DNA of 64,000 nt from Hypomyces perniciosus (Eukaryota; Ascomycota; Sordariomycetes; Hypocreales; Hypocreaceae): NCBI GenBank assembly GCA_008477525.1, contig SPDT01000004.1, positions 744,001 to 808,000 of the forward strand, read 5' to 3'. A program made the translations under genes and the position numbers. Under the pieces are notes generated by a model. The model saw only the letters and a program-made list of their open reading frames with translations. It did no database searches and was not told the DNA's origin. Below, piece by piece: positions 14,201-29,407 of the stretch; position 1 is the first letter of the stretch; each line of letters starts with the position of its first letter.

Positions 14201-16400
14201 TTTAATATAGTGGTTTTTTCTTTAGTAAAAGCTTAATTTTATAGTTTTATAATCTTTTAAAGGGAAGTTTATTTATTAATTATAAGAGGAAGTTAATAAT
14301 TTTATTTTATAGCCAGTTAAGAAGTTTTTTTAGATATTACTTTTTATTAATTCTAGCTTTATTTCTATAAATTTATTAATATTAGACTTTAATATCCTTC
14401 AAAGGTACTTTCCGCTATAGTAGTATATAAGGAAATTATAGAAAGCTATAGGGAATAATACTTATACTGCTGCAAAGCTGCTTTATCCTTGCAATACATT
14501 TATAAAAGTATCCTTATTAAACTCTAGTAGTTAATATACTTTATATTCCTATTCCTATATATCTTTTACTAAATCTGCCTAAGTTAGTTTTATATATTAG
14601 GCAAATAAGTCTTTATAGAACTAGATAAATAATATTATAGTGGATATTTAGATATCTATTAAATTACGTTACTTATATAGCACTACTGCTGCAGTTTTAT
14701 CAGGTATTAATATACTTCGCTCAAGGAGTTATACTAGGTTATATTAATATAAATATTAACGGCTACTAGCTATAAATATTATTATTAATATTAAAGGCTT
14801 ATTTAATATTATTTATACTTTAATTTCGAGTTTTTTACAGTTATTAAATTAATAAATATAGTAGTGATTTTATTTTAGTATTAGTATAATATTAATATAT
14901 AGGTCCTTTTCTCCCTATTAAAGTATTGTTTATTTTAATATATTTTCAATATAGGCTTAAAATTTAACTTTCTTTTTAACCTTTTTCTTTATCCTTTTTA
15001 ATATATTATTTTACTTCTCGTTAATAGTATAAAGTATTAACTTTAAAGGTTTATTTAAGATATTAATATTATATAGAATAGTTATTAGGCTAGGAATTAT
15101 TAGTGTAGTGCAGGTTTAAAGGCAATAATTTATTAAATAGTATTGTAAGTTAAAGGTAACTATTAATATAGGCTAGTTAATATTAGGATTATATTGCTAT
15201 AGCTATAGCATTTTAAAGATAAAGGGGTTTTAATTTAAGAGGTTAATAATGAAAAATATATATAGCTTTCTGTATTCCCTTATTCCTATATTTAAGATTA
15301 TATAGTTAATAAACTATACTGCTGCTTTGCTATTAGCTAAAATAAAGCTTTTTAGTTTAGGTAATTGTATTATTAGGATTTAGGACTTTTAATAGAAATA
15401 CTAGTCTATAAAGCCTTATATTAAACCGCTACTATTAATAAAGGTTAATATAATTACCAGTAAATGCGCAAGGAATAATATAATATAAAGAAATAGTAAT
15501 TTGCTATCTATAGTATTTAGAATTAATAGTCTATTATTAATAATAATCTATTATATTTATAAAGGCATTAGGTTTATAGGCTATTTTAATGTTTTATTGC
15601 ACTTTTTGATGCAATATTATTAGGAAACTACTCTTTTCCCTGCCTTTTTATATCAGGGGTTATATCTTTATAAGCAAATATATCGCTAAACGTAATTAAT
15701 CTTTTAATAAAACTGGTTTTATTAATATAATATAGGAATAGGTTTCTGTAGTATAATGGGTTTCTTTAGGCTAGGAAATACTAATACTGCAGGAATTAAA
15801 GAATAGGAATTTATAATGCCGGTATACTTTTTCTTTAACTTAAAATATACGCCTTACTTTAAGGCACTATAGTGCTATTGCCTTAATATATTCCGCGTTT
15901 TAGGAAGCCGCTACTATATCCCTATAAAGTTTAAAGTCTTATAATATTAGCTTTCTGCTTTTTTATATAATTATTAACTGTATATTAGCTGCTATAGTAG
16001 TAGTATAGGTTATAGAGTTATTAGTATTTTTTATATTATAAAGTAAAGGATATAGTATTTAACTGTATAGGATTGCCTATATTGTTTTACTTTAAAGGGT
16101 TTAATTTATTTTAAAGTAAAGTTTATTAAAAAGTATAGTTACTGTTTAGCTTTTTAAACTTATAGTTGCCTTTAAATTTAGTGTAATAAGCCTACTCTTT
16201 AAGGTTATTATAAACTTTCTAACTAAAAATTCTTTAAATAAATTAGTTATCTTTATTTATAGGCTTATTACTTTTATTAGTAAAGGCAGCAGCTATTTCT
16301 TTTAATACTTTAAAGTAAAAGGCATTAACTTTTTAAATATTAGTTTTACTAGTTTAAGCTATTAGTTTATAAAATTTAATAATAAAATTCTAAAATAATT
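11230..16400 (-). pseudogene. Gag-Pol relic of chromovirus B
   Basis: A conceptual reading of the minus strand gives gag-like sequence (about 16.4-15.3 kb), reverse transcriptase with the Y-x-D-D site changed to FNN at about 13,745-13,757, RNase H, integrase (about 12.6-11.9 kb) and a C-terminal chromodomain-like segment near 11.23-11.38 kb. The assignment is supported by the inverted relative F, whose same segments read as the same domains. In-frame TAA/TAG codons are everywhere. No functional product. Confidence 0.75.
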
Positions 16401-17339
16401 TATTTACTATATAGTAAATATTAAACTTTTAGGCAATAGATTGCAAGAGGTTAAAAGTTTTATACTATAAGTCTAGGTATTTAATAAAAGTTTTACTATT
16501 TTTTTATTTTTATATTATATAGTTATCTTTTTTTATTATAATATTATTAAATACCTTTTATATTAAATTATAAGTATTATTATTTAGTTTACTGCTAATA
16601 TAAAGGATATATTTATAAAGGGTATTAAAGTATTTAGTATTAATTATAATGTTATATAGTATAATAGAATACTAGTTTATATATTTCTATTAATAGGTTT
16701 TTATATCTTTATCTTTAATATTAAATTTATCTTTAAACTTATTAATTTAATACTTTAAAATATTATTACTTTTAGCTTTAATAAATTTATTAATTATATT
16801 ACTTTAGCTTTAAACCTTATATTAAACAAGCTTTAAGTTTTTAATAATAGCAGTATTTTTAAACTCTTTTTATTTTAAAGCTATATTAAAGTTATACTTT
16901 TAATTCTAAAAGTAGTTAAAGATAATATTAAAAAACTGCTTAAATTCTAGTATTTAAAGCTATAAGGTTAAGTTATAATTATTATAATAAACTTTTAAGA
17001 TAATATAGATATAAAGCTAATTACAGAAGTAATTAATAAGCTTTACTTTTTAACTAAAGTCCTTTTCTATACCTTTTATTCTTACTTTAATATTTTTAGG
17101 TTAAATATAAGCTAGGGAATTAAGTATAGGCTAAAAAGTTAGGCTAAAGTATATTCTTTACTGTAAAGATATAGGCTTTTAGGCTTAGGGTTTTACTATA
17201 GTTAAAAGATTAGTGAATTTCCTGTAAAATATAGGGCTTTTATAGTATTATAATTAAGCTATTAGCGATTTTATTAATTCTTTTTAGGCAGGGTTAAAGG
17301 CTAAGGGTAATAGCGCAGTTATTATAGGAAGGTATAAAC

Positions 17340-17501
17340 TATTATAGTATATAGAATAGCGGGTTAAGGTAATATTTTTATTATACCTTAAATAAGGCAA
17401 GAGGCTATAAGAATATGATTTGAAGGTATAGGACTAAGTTATTACGTGAGAATGTATATAATGCTGATAAGTTATTAGAGGGCAGGTTTGGTGCCGTGAT
17501 A
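17340..17501 (-). repeat. 5' LTR of chromovirus B (162 bp)
   Basis: On the minus strand it starts TATCACGGCACC (from TGTCACGGCACC) and ends TACTATAATA (from a TGCCGTAACA-like end). It aligns over its full 162 bp with the element F LTR at 58,149-58,310. Differences are mostly transitions. Confidence 0.85.
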
Positions 17502-20500
17502 TAGGGGCTAGCCCTTTATTATTTTGCGAAGTAAGTTTGCTTTTTTTTCCTGTTAAAGGGTTTTTATTTGCGCCTTTAGCTGCAATTATAGCTTATATAA
17601 CTCGCTTGAGGCTATTAGTTGCCGGCAAGGCGCCTAGGTTAGTCTAAGTCGGAGGGTAGGGTTTAGTTTATTATTTCTTATCGTTTTAGTAGGTCTTTTT
17701 ACTGACTAGCTATATAGTTGTTAATTGGGCTGGAAAAGGCAAGGCAGTGCCTATTATCGGAAATTAGTATTATTATAAATAAAGCAGCACTTTAGCTTAC
17801 AATCACTCTAAGTATTTATCCTAAAAGGCAGTTAATTATTTAATATAGACTTAACGTCCTTATACCTAACAGTTAACTAGACCTAACTTACTATTTCCCT
17901 AATTATCTTAAGGGAAATATATAAACCTCCCTTTACACTATTTTCCTTAAGCCTATAAATCTTAATTTATACTAATCTAACTAATAAATAACATAACCCT
18001 TAACCTACCTAATATTAAATATATATAGCTATACTAAAGACAATTTTAATTACGCAAAAAATAAAGTATTACCCTAACCATTATATAGCCTCTAGCTTAA
18101 ACTATTTATCTAGCATTATAAGATAACTAAATATAAAGCAATAATAAATAAAGTACTGCCTAAATAAAATATAAGTTTAAAGTAGCTGGCATTAAGCTTT
18201 AAGGTTATAGTTATTAGCTCTGCCCTTTGCCCTTTACCTATTAATTTATAAGATATAGACTTTGCTTTATAAAAATAGAAAGAGTATAAAGGGCCTATAT
18301 TAACTTATAAATCCTGCTAGCTATAGTAACTTTACAGTACTTTACGCTTAAAACATAAAAATATATATTAAAAGGTTAAAGGGCGAAATAATACTATATT
18401 AATCTCTATTATTTATAGGCTAGCAATTATCTATATAATTATCTATTTTAATCCTTTCATTACAGCTTATTAGCTTAAGCGGATATATATCTTTAAACTA
18501 TTAACTTAGCGGAAAAGAGGTATAATACTAGTATAGACCCTGTAATATAAAAATAACTAAGTTAAGCCTTTTATAAATAAGCCTACTATATATAATATTA
18601 TATATTAGTTTATTATTAAAATCCTGTAAAGTATTTAGTTTAAAGGCTTTAAGCTAATAGTATAAATATATATCTATATTTTAAAGGTTAGCTTATAGTA
18701 ATCTAAACAATTTAATGTTTTTAAATAGACCCGCTTAAATTATGTAGCCTAAGCTTTCATTTTACTAGGTCGGCCTAGCTATATAGCTATAAGCTTTACT
18801 ATACTAAAACTAGGTTTTATATTTTAATTTAAATTTAAGATTAAATAAAATATATAAATAGTTATAGCTATAATAAAATAAAATAAAAATAATTATAGGT
18901 ATCTATATAAAATAAAAAAGCAGAAAGGTAAACAGCTTTCTCCTTTTAGCCAAGGACTTTTAAAAGAGACTTAATAATATTAATATCTATTTATAGCTTT
19001 ACTAGTAACTTTAAAAAGAAAGGTTAACTTTTAAATAAATAAGAAAAGTTATCTTTTATTTCTTTTTTTCTATATTTAATTATAATATATTTAATATTCC
19101 TGTCTTTATCTATTATAGCTGCCCCCTTTAAATTTAAAATATATATTCTTAAATTATAAAAGCTGTTTAAGCTAAAATAAATAGCTCCTGCATTAAAGAT
19201 ATATAAATAGGATCTTATATTATTAAAAGCTTATAGTAATAACCTATCTTCTTAATATATTATAAAAGACTTTAATTTTAATTACCTAAATAATATATTA
19301 TCCTTCTTTTACTTTATAGACTAATACTTTAGTTTTAATACAAATAGTAAAGTAGCTTAAAACTTTATAAGGGATTTATTTATTCCTATTAACTAATTAA
19401 CTTTAGCGATTAAACTAATTTTATATAATAACTAGAATTAAAGTAGCTATTTCCCATTATACTTATATAATAAAAGATACTAATAAAATTATAAATAAAG
19501 AAATAAAAAATAAAAAGGCTAATAATATATCTTTAATGCTAATTAACTTAACCCCTACTATAATAACTTTTAATTTTACTATAAGGCAGTAAATTACTAA
19601 TAATATTATAGAGTATATAGGATTTATTAAGTCTAGAGCCGCTATTATTATATAATCGCTAAACTAAACTTATAGTATTAACTTATATAAAGTTTATTAT
19701 AATACTTTACTTTCCCTGCTAGCTTTCAGTATATCCGCTTTTACTGTTATAATTTTTAAAAGTCTCTTTTTAAAAAACTATCTTAATAATAATAAAGGTT
19801 TTTAAGACTAAAGCTTTATAATTATTTTTAAGCAAATAAAGTAATTGCTAAATAATAGCTAGGATAATAATAATATTTATAATTAAGTAAAAGTAAAACA
19901 ACTAAAATTATCTTTTACTGCTAAATATAGCGCTTTATTATATTAGCCAGGCACCTACAATATTGCCTTAATACTAGCTAATAATATAAATATAGCTTAT
20001 AATAATTCTTATTATTACTTATTATTAACCTACTATAACTATAATGGCAGTAACAGTATTTATAGCGAAATTAGCTTAGCTATAAATATATATGCCTATT
20101 ATCCTAAATATATCTATTTAGCAATAAATTTAAATAGCAGCCCTATTAATCCTTTAACAGTCTAAGTTAATTAATGCAGGTTATACTTAATTTTTTTTTT
20201 AGCCCTCCTTAAAGCCCTATACTTATTGCAAAGTCTACTATCTAAGGATAATATATATTACACCTAACCTAAATATAATATCTTGAAATAGCATTATAAT
20301 CTGCGCAGACCTATAACTCTGTAAAGTAATTGCAAAAAGGCTTTAAATAAAGACTCTTTAAATTATATAGATTAGTAATTAAGTTAAACTAATAACTATA
20401 TAATCTTTAATATTAATAAAATTAATAATTCCTTAAACATTAATAATAAAAGCGGGAATATATAAGGCTAATAATACCTATAAACCTTACTAAAAAAACA

Positions 20501-20830
20501 CTAGTTAAAAGTATAGAAAATAAAAGATAAATTAGAATTATAAATTGCCTTAAAGCTTAATTAAATAGCGTTAACAGTTAAGTAATAATAGCAGAAAATA
20601 AACTGACAGTAATAGCTTAAGCAAGGAGATAAATTTTATAGCTAGTGAAAAAGGACTATATAAATGACAATATAACCCCTATCTTAGACTGTTTAGATAC
20701 TTGCAAAGGTGCCTTTAAATGTATTAACGACCTTCAGCCATTAAGCCTAGCGATACTGCTAAGGGCAGTATAAAGCATATTTATTAGCTTCCATTCAGGG
20801 TAACCATTATTAAAAAGGGAGAGGGGTGGG
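17502..20830. repeat. AT-rich degenerate DNA, unclassified
   Basis: About 3.3 kb of RIP-like DNA with stops in all frames. The first 300 bp are less AT-rich than the rest. I found no LTR pair, terminal inverted repeat or protein domain that I could defend on either strand. Confidence 0.5.
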
Positions 20831-21109
20831 GGGAGGTGGATAATAATAATGATGAAGGTATTCCAGCTAGGCCGGTCTTAAGTTTGCAGGGCCATGTAGA
20901 GGTAACAGAATATTTTATCTACGGATAGGATAAAGACCTTGACTGGCTCCTACCAACATATTGCTCAGATATGGATCTTGTACTTAGTTGTATACATCTC
21001 TCTGCTCCTCCATTCTTCTATCACTCGACAACTTTTTCCAATCCTCCTCTACCCTATTAAGAAAACACCCCCAAATCCCCCTTCGCCCTTCCTAGGCCCC
21101 TTAAGCAAG
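20831..21109 (+). promoter_or_regulatory. 5' leader of the LINE
   Basis: A G-rich run (GAGGGGTGGGGGGAGG) is followed by a CT-rich, only lightly mutated leader that ends at the ORF1 start codon. It is much less AT-rich than both flanks. LINEs of this type carry an internal promoter in the 5' leader, so promoter activity is inferred from the family. Confidence 0.4.
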
Positions 21110-21900
21110 ATGGCAACCGCCTCTATCCTCTCGGACGCCTAACCCACCCAAATCACTACCGCCGCCAGGCTGGCAATAAACCCCTAAAATTAAAGAGAGG
21201 CTACCCTAGCTTTCCCGGGTATCGCGAACCTGTTTACACTGCCTATTACACCTAAGAAGTGCCCGATTAAGGAAGTCTACTTTAGAAAGGCTAAAGACTT
21301 AAAAATCGACTTTAGTAATAAAACCCTTAAACCTAGCTTTAAAGGAATAGCCAGCCTATATAAACCCTTTAATATATCTTTTTATAGCTATTTAGTAGAG
21401 TAGTATATAAAAGAAAAGGAAATTAAGAATGCCTGCAGGAAATTACTGCTAGGTACCTTTAAAGCTATTAAGGTCTATTTCGCTATATTTAAAGGGAAAT
21501 ATTATAAAGCCGCTACTTTATAAATTGCAAAAGCCCTTTAAAGATTTCTTATTAACTTTACTATTACCTAGCATTATAAACTAAAGGGTATTTTAACTTT
21601 TAAAAAATTAAGTATTAATAATAATAATACTTAATATTTTAAAGCTATAAAGAAATAAGCTTTTATTAGCCTATTTAACCTTATAAGCCCTACTTTATTA
21701 AATAAAGATAGTTTACTTTTACTTATTAGTAAATTAAGTAAAGGCTTTATAGCGTTTTATATTAAAATAGTTAAATAAAGGATTTATTTTATAAAACCCC
21801 CTTTTACCTTTAACTTTAATAGTATAAAATAAAATAAAAATAAATTTATTAATAAATTAATAAATACTAAAAAGAATAAAAAAAAACAATATAATTAATA
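21110..21900 (+). pseudogene. LINE ORF1 relic
   Basis: The frame starts at an ATG (Met-Ala-Thr-Ala-Ser) right after the CT-rich leader and can be read for about 170 codons. The stops in this stretch are TAA or TAG, at places where Gln (CAA/CAG) is likely to have stood. The product is basic, as expected of an RNA-binding ORF1 protein. I see no zinc knuckle before the frame dissolves into AT-rich sequence. A retained CG-rich start beside a wrecked downstream frame suggests that RIP acted unevenly. Confidence 0.55.
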
Positions 21901-22908
21901 TTAATAATAAGGTTTTCTTTTAAGTTTATTTAAATTATAACTAAAAAAGGTTTTAGCTATTAATATTAAAAATAAAGTTATTTAAATATATAATATTATA
22001 TAAATATTATTTATATATATAAACTATATTTTAATTTTATTTATAAATTAAAAACTAAAATATTTAAATAAAGCTATTTCTTTTTAAATTAATATATATT
22101 AAAAAAGGAATAAAGTTAAAACAAGCAGAAAGTTAATAAACTTTTATAATATAAAAAGTCCCTTACTATTATATTAATATTAAAGGGATTTACTTTATAG
22201 ACTTTATAATTACGATTAAAGCTTAACTTTAAACTAAATCTATTAACCCCTTTACTATATATAAACTATTTTAATATAGTAAAATAATTAACTTTTAAAA
22301 TTAAGTTATCTCTTTTTAAAAAAAAATTAAGCCTAGCTTTAAACTATTTAAATGCTTTAGCCCAATAAAATAGCTAACTCTAAAAATATAAATTATTTAA
22401 TATAATTACTACCTAAACTTTTATAATTTTAAAGTTTATAACTATATAAAATACTATAAAAAGTATAGTAAGCTATTATATAAAGAATATATAAACTTTA
22501 AATAATATAGTAACTATAATAGACTTTATTAATCTATAATGCTAAATTATATAATATATTTAAAGTATAAAGATAATAGAATTAAATAGCTTATTAAAGA
22601 CTTAACTTTAAGTTACCTAGAAATTTAAAATAACCAAGTTTATTAAAATATACTTAAATATTAATATAAATAGACTTAAAGTAATCCTTTAAAAAATAAC
22701 CTAAAATAAAATACCGATACTTATATTTATTTTATAAAAGCTATAAAAGTAATATAAAACCTATATATAAAGGGCACCCTTATTTTAGCCCTTTAAAGCT
22801 AAAATAAAAGGCTTACTATAAATAATAATAAAAGTAAATTAATCCCTTCCGCCTTAATAAACAGCCTTTTTATACCTTAACTTATAGGCCCTGTAAACCT
22901 TTATTTAA

Positions 22909-22913
22909 GCCAG
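22909..22913. repeat. Target-site duplication of C, left copy (GCCAG)
   Basis: Exact match to the five bases following the 3' LTR at 29,580-29,584. Five base pairs is the expected length for gypsy integrases. Confidence 0.85.
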
Positions 22914-23085
22914 TATCACAGCACCGACCATAACGCAATATTGACGCCCTATTACATAAGCTCCGGTCATATAACCAGGCCCCAACGCGTTCCTAGCTAT
23001 AGCTTTCTATTAAGCCTTAAGGCTTTCTTGCTCTTTACAGTATAATAATAATATTTACTTTAATCTGCCTTTCTATATAATAATA
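22914..23085 (+). repeat. 5' LTR of chromovirus C (172 bp)
   Basis: Starts TATCACAGCA, a decayed TGT(C/T)ACAGCA. It aligns without gaps to the 3' LTR, sharing the block CCAACGCGTTCCTAGCTATA. It is more AT-rich than the 3' LTR, and most differences are C-to-T or G-to-A. Confidence 0.92.
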
Positions 23086-26000
23086 ATTTATACTATCCCT
23101 TAACTTAACTGCACTATTGCAAGGTATATACTTAATTAATTATTAATTCCCTTAAATCCCCTTTTATTCCTAAACCTATAATAATGCCTTTATAGCCTAG
23201 CTTTTATCCCTTAAACCCTATATCTATAAAAAATTAATTATAAATAAAATAAATATAAATACCTTAAACCTTACTTTACAGTTTAATTTAGCTTAATAGA
23301 CTATAATTTTAACTACAAAGCTAATACTTTTCCATTTACTCTTTAAAACCTTATAAAAATCTAATATTAATAGTAATTATATATATTTAATAAATGCAAT
23401 TATTAAAGATAATAACCTTTATTATTAATTCTGTGTTTTTACTTAAATAATAATAAAAAGCTTAGTTTAATTAAAAAAATAAAAATAAACCTTTAAATAG
23501 GAAATTTTAAAATAAATAGCTAAAAATTAAAACTTTAAAGTATAAATTAAAGTTTAGGTTAAAGCTTGAAATATAGCTTTACTATTAAGCCTTAAAAATA
23601 ATTATTTATTTAACTGCTATTAAATTAAAAACCTTAAATAATTTAATAGTAAATTAAAAAAATATTATTAAATATTAATAAAAATATATTAATTAATATT
23701 TTTAAATTAATATTACCTTTATAAGCAATTAATTAATCTTTTAATTAAATTTAAAAAAGTCTTATATATTATAAGTCTTTTAAAGGGAGATATATATTAA
23801 TTATAATAAAAAAACTTTAATACTATTATTAAAAGTTTTAATAACTTTATTTAATAATATTACAAGATTAATATAATAATTTTTATTAATTTTAATAAAT
23901 AATATAAAATGATTTATTTATTTTAAAAGGCATTATAGTCTTTTAATAACCTACATATATTAAATAAACTTTTTTGAAACTTTATAGCCTTTATTATTCA
24001 TATTAAACAGTAAATATAATAAAACTATTTAATAAATAATAAAGGCTTTAAAAATAAAAATGTCTTAAAAGCTTATTAATACTATAAAGATTTAAATAAT
24101 TAGCTAAATAAATCTAACTTTATTAAATAATATTAACTTTACTAAACTATTTATAATAAATATTAAAAAGGCGTTTACTATAATGCCTTTTATATTACTT
24201 AAATAGGCTAGTATTAATAAAGCTATTAATAGCAGTAATATTAATATTAATAGTAATATTATTTATACTAATAAAATAACTAAACTGTTACCTTAGCGCT
24301 AGCTAATAACTTAATATAGTTAAATACTATATATACCCTATTACTTTACCATTAAATCTTTTATAAAGAATATATCACTAAAAGATTTTATTTTTATTAT
24401 AATAAAGTAAACTATAGCTTTAATAAATGCAATAAAAAAAAGCAGTTTAATATATATTAAAGAAATCTATATTAAATATAAAACTAAAATCGCTAAATTT
24501 AACTATATTAACTATACTTTAACCTTATAGTATTTTAAAGCTAATAATAAAATAGTTTAGTAAAGTATAATAATTAAACCTTAATAGTGTATTAATATTA
24601 CCTATAATGCTTAAATAACCTATAAATTTAAGCTTTAAATAATATATCCTCTTTAAGTATTAATAAAGATAATAAGAATAGTACTATTTTATTAACTTTT
24701 AATTTACTTTAATTTAATTAGCTTTACCTATTAAAAACCTAAACTTAACTTATAAATTAAAGAAAAAACTAACCTTTATTAAAAGTTATAAATAAAGGTT
24801 TACTATAAATAAAACTATTATCTTAAAATAAATCTATTATTATCTTGTTAATTAAAAACCCTTTAAATTTAAATTAATAAATAGTAAATCCTTTTTAATA
24901 TAAACTATACTATTTCTTATATATAATATTTATATTAATATAAAAACTTTAATAGATAGCAGCTATATACTTTAAGCTTTTATTAACTATACTTTTATTA
25001 AATAATTTAATATTATTACTTAATAACTGCTATTTCTTAAAAATCTTTTATTTATTAATAAAAGTATAGCTAATAAAATTTTAATTTTCTTTATTATATA
25101 AATAATAATTAACTTTTATAAAAAACTTAATTGTTTTTTATTATAAGTATATTTAATAATATATTTATAATCTTTAGCCTTTTATAGCTAAAAAAATATA
25201 ACCTTAATATTAATTAAAAAGAGTTAACTATTACCTTTAAATCCTATTACTATTATAATTATTATCTTTTAAAAAGTATAGCTGGCTTTATATAAATCTT
25301 AATAGCAATTAAAATAACAAATAACTTTATTAAAGTTAATATAAAAAATGTATATTGTTAGTAACTAATAGTTAAAAATGCCTTAAATAAAATAAAGCTT
25401 AATTTAATTAAATAAAGAATTATATTATACTAGTAACTATTAATTAAAAATCCTTTAAAAGAAATAAACTATACCCCAATTAAAAAAGGAGCCTTTAAAT
25501 TATATATTCTATAAACTTTAATATTAACTTAAAATTACTATATAACCTATAAATATAGCAGAATTAATAATAAAGAAATATAGGTATAAATAATCTTAAA
25601 TTAAATATATATAAAGCTACTGCCTGCCCCTATAATTTATAGTTAACAATAAAAAAGGAAACTTTATTAAAACTATTAGTATTACTTTTTAATATACTAT
25701 TTCTATAAAATTAAATTAAACTTTAAAATTAAAAGATATATTTAAATATAGCGGATATATAAATAATAATAGCTATAAACTTTATTACTTTTTATTAATA
25801 ATTATATATCTATATAATAAAAATAATTTAACAGGAGATTAATTAAATTATTAAAACTAAAAGCTAATATTTACTACTTTAATAAAACTCTTAAATGAAT
25901 TTTTTAAATAAATACTTATAAAACAGGGAAACTATATTAAAGTAAAAATAATATTATTTAAAGAAATATATAACTTTATTAATAAATACTACTTTTTAGC

Positions 26001-29000
26001 ATAATTAAAAAAGATTATAGCCGCTAATATTAAGAAATTTATAGTAAAGAAACCTAAACTAAATAAGCTAGATATCTTAAAAAAGCTGCTATTTTAACTA
26101 TATAATTTATATAATACTTTCCTATTAAAAATAGTAAATAAACTTCTTTTATAATAAACCTAAAACTATAAAATTAAAATACTGCTTGGAAAAAACCTAT
26201 TATATTAAAAGAATAAGCTATTTTTATTTAATAAAGTATAGGTAATAAAAGAATAGTTAAATAATAATTGAATAAAAGGATTTATCTGCGAATTATAAGT
26301 ATAATATATTACTCCCCTTTTTTTCGCCATAAAATTAAAAAGTAGTATTTATATTTATTAAAACTATTCAAAGTTAAATTATATTACTATTAATTTAAAA
26401 AACCTTTAATACTTTAAATTATATAAAAGTATATATAAAACTTAATATTATTGCTGCGTTTAATAACTTTCATATTACTAAAAGGGATATATAAAAAACA
26501 GTATTTATTATAAGGTTCAGCCTCTTTAAGATATTAATTATACCTTTTAGCCTTTATAATACACCTATTATATTTTAATATTATATTAACTATACTCTTT
26601 ATAACCTCTTTAACTTTATTTATATAATATACTTTAATAATATTTTTATATATTTATTAAACTAAAAAGAATATTAAAAATATATATATAAAGTAATAGC
26701 CTGCCTTTAAAATATAGGCTTTTAAATTAATATTATTAAATATAAATTTAAAACAATAAAAATAAAATACTTTAATTTAATTATTACTTTAAAGGGATTA
26801 AAAATAAATTTTAAAAAAGTTAAAGCTATATTAAATTAATAATTATTTAAAAGAGTAAAGGATTTATAAAAGTTCTTTAACTTTATAAATTTCTATTACT
26901 ATTTTATTTAAAAATACTTTAAAATAGCAATACTATTAAATAAACTTTTAAAAAAATACTAATTATATATTTAAAAAGAGAAATAGCAGGAAGCCTTTAA
27001 TTTAATTAAATATACCTTTAAATTAGCTTTAGTTTTAGCCTGTTTTAACTATAATAAATAAGCTATCATTAAGATTAATACCTTTAATTAAGCATTAAAT
27101 AGTATTTTATTATAGTATAATAAAAAGGGTATTCTATACCCTATTATATCTTTTTCTATAAAGTATAACCTTTAAGAATATAATTACAGAATTAATAATA
27201 AAAAACTTTTAGCTATTATTAAAGTAATAGAGGAATAGTGTTTAGAATTATAAAGCTTATAAGAGTTTGATATTATTATAGACTATAAAAACCTTAAATA
27301 CTTTACTTTAATTAAAGCTTTAAACTAGTAGTAAATCTAATAATTTCAATTTCTTTTTAACTTTAATTTCTATATTATTTACTAACCTAAATGTAAAGCT
27401 GTAAAGCTTAATACTTTAAATAAAAAAGTAAAAAATAGGCCTATAAAATTAAACCCTTTTAATAATTAAATTAGAAACAGGCAATATATAATCCTTTTAT
27501 AAAGTTTTTTTAACTTTAAAGTTTAGGCAATATTTTAAAAAGAAGTTTTATTAAATATAAACCTATCTATAAAAGCTGCCTTTATAGCTATAATAATCCC
27601 TATAAAAAACAGATTAATTAATAACTTAATTACTATAGTATAGAAATAAAATATTATAGTAAGAGAAATAAGAATTGCGCTTTAAAACCTTAATATTTAT
27701 TAATAGCTAAAATAGCTTTATAAAAAACTTTAAATTATAATAAATAACTGCTAAGTAATAAATAATAGAATTTACTACTAAAAACAGCTTTTTATTCCCT
27801 TTAATAATAAGCTTTATATATAGATCCTAGTTAGAAACTATTTAAGTGGCCTAGTTAAATACCTAGGCAGGTTTAAAACTCTAAACCTTATTAGTTAAAT
27901 ATATTAATAGCTATAGATTTTAAAAGATATTAAAGTATTTATATAAGCTTATAAATTATGTATTAAAATAAAGGCCTTATAATCTTTACTATAAAGCTTT
28001 TTTAACTATTACTAATTTTATTTTATATATAATGAGATATCTCTATTAATTATATTATATTACTGCCTAAATCCTATTACTATAATATTATTGATTAGCA
28101 TTTACTAATAATAGTCTATTACTTTATAAAAATATATTATTTTATACCTATTACTTTACTATTAATAAAAAAGCTAGCTAATATATTTAGCAATAAGATT
28201 TACTACTTTTATAATATATTTAATAATATTATATTAAACTGTAATATATAGTTTATATTAAAATTCTGGGAATAACTATTAAAGCAATTAAAAGTTATAT
28301 TAAAATAGTTATTAGCCTTTTACTTTAAAATTAATAGCTAAACTAAAAGAATTAATATAAACATAAAATAATATTTATAAGCTTTTTTTAACTTTTACTA
28401 GAATAATTAAGCTTATTAGCTTTTATTAATTAAATTTATTATAAATAGTATAATATTTAAAACTATTAATATATTACTGTTATTTATTAATTATAGTTTT
28501 AACCTTTACTTAAAAATAAAGCCTTTATAGCCTTACCTATTAAACCTTTTTATAATAAAAAAAAGAAAATTCCTTTATATTAATACTATTACTAGGCAAT
28601 TTAAATATATTATTATACAGCTAAAGGCCCTTACTAAAGCTTTAAAAAGAAAATATAAAGAAAATATAAATATATAAAGAAAGGCATTACTAGTCTATAC
28701 AATAAAGTAAAAAGTCTTTATTAATGTATAAAATATAAAGATTAATTAATTAATAAAAAAGCTAGATAATATATAAGTAACACTGTATATAATAATAAAA
28801 GTATACTTATAAGCCTATACTATTAGCCTGCTAAAAAGTATAAAGATTTTTTTAGTTTTATATAACTCCCTTTTATAACCTAAAATACCTACTTTACTAT
28901 ATTTTAAATAAAAAATAATTAATAAAATTAAATTAAAAAATATTTAAAGTAAAGTATTAAAAAAAGAAAATAGTATAGATAAAGTATAAAAAGAATAGGA

Positions 29001-29407
29001 GTTTAAGTGCTTTTTAAATTATTATAATAATAGATTTTATTATTTTATTAAATAGAAATACTATAGTATTATATAGTAATTAGCTAAAGACTTGCAAAGT
29101 TAAAAAAAGGTAATATATAAATTTTATAAAAGAAACTTAAAAAAGCTAGGCTTACTGTAAAAAATATTAAAAGGAATTATAAAAGAAAAAGAAATAGCTA
29201 AAAAGAAACTAATAGCTATAAAGCATTAACTAAAAACTATATTACGCTAAAGCCTATAATTAAATGATATATTACTAATACTAAAAACTATATAATTCGC
29301 TTTATTTACCTTTATATTAAAAGTATTAAAATAGATTACCTAGAATTTTAATTTATACAAGCAATATAGCTATTTGCGGCCAAATAGCGCAATAAAGAGG
29401 TAGCTAC
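23086..29407 (+). pseudogene. Gag-Pol relic of chromovirus C
   Basis: The plus-strand reading gives reverse transcriptase at about 26.2-26.7 kb, where the Y-x-D-D site reads YFNN at about 26,630-26,650. RNase H (about 27.0-27.3 kb) and integrase (about 27.8-28.5 kb) follow, then a chromodomain near 28,985-29,135 with a relic of the W-x-P-A-K-D-L-Q-S motif ahead of a basic, proline-poor tail. The first 2.5 kb should be gag and protease but are too decayed to delimit. TAA/TAG codons interrupt every segment. Confidence 0.8.

Larger units (their letters stand above)
11050..17501 (-). mobile_element. Ty3/gypsy chromovirus B (RIP-decayed, 3' LTR interrupted)
   Basis: A minus-strand chromovirus with a 162-bp 5' LTR at its high-coordinate end. 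At the other end it has a purine-rich tract followed by only the first 20 bp of the LTR (TGTTACAGCA start), where element A begins. The internal sequence matches element F at 52.5-58.1 kb in inverted orientation over about 5.3 kb with almost no length change (roughly, B position = 69,212 minus F position). The element is too mutated to move. Confidence 0.85.
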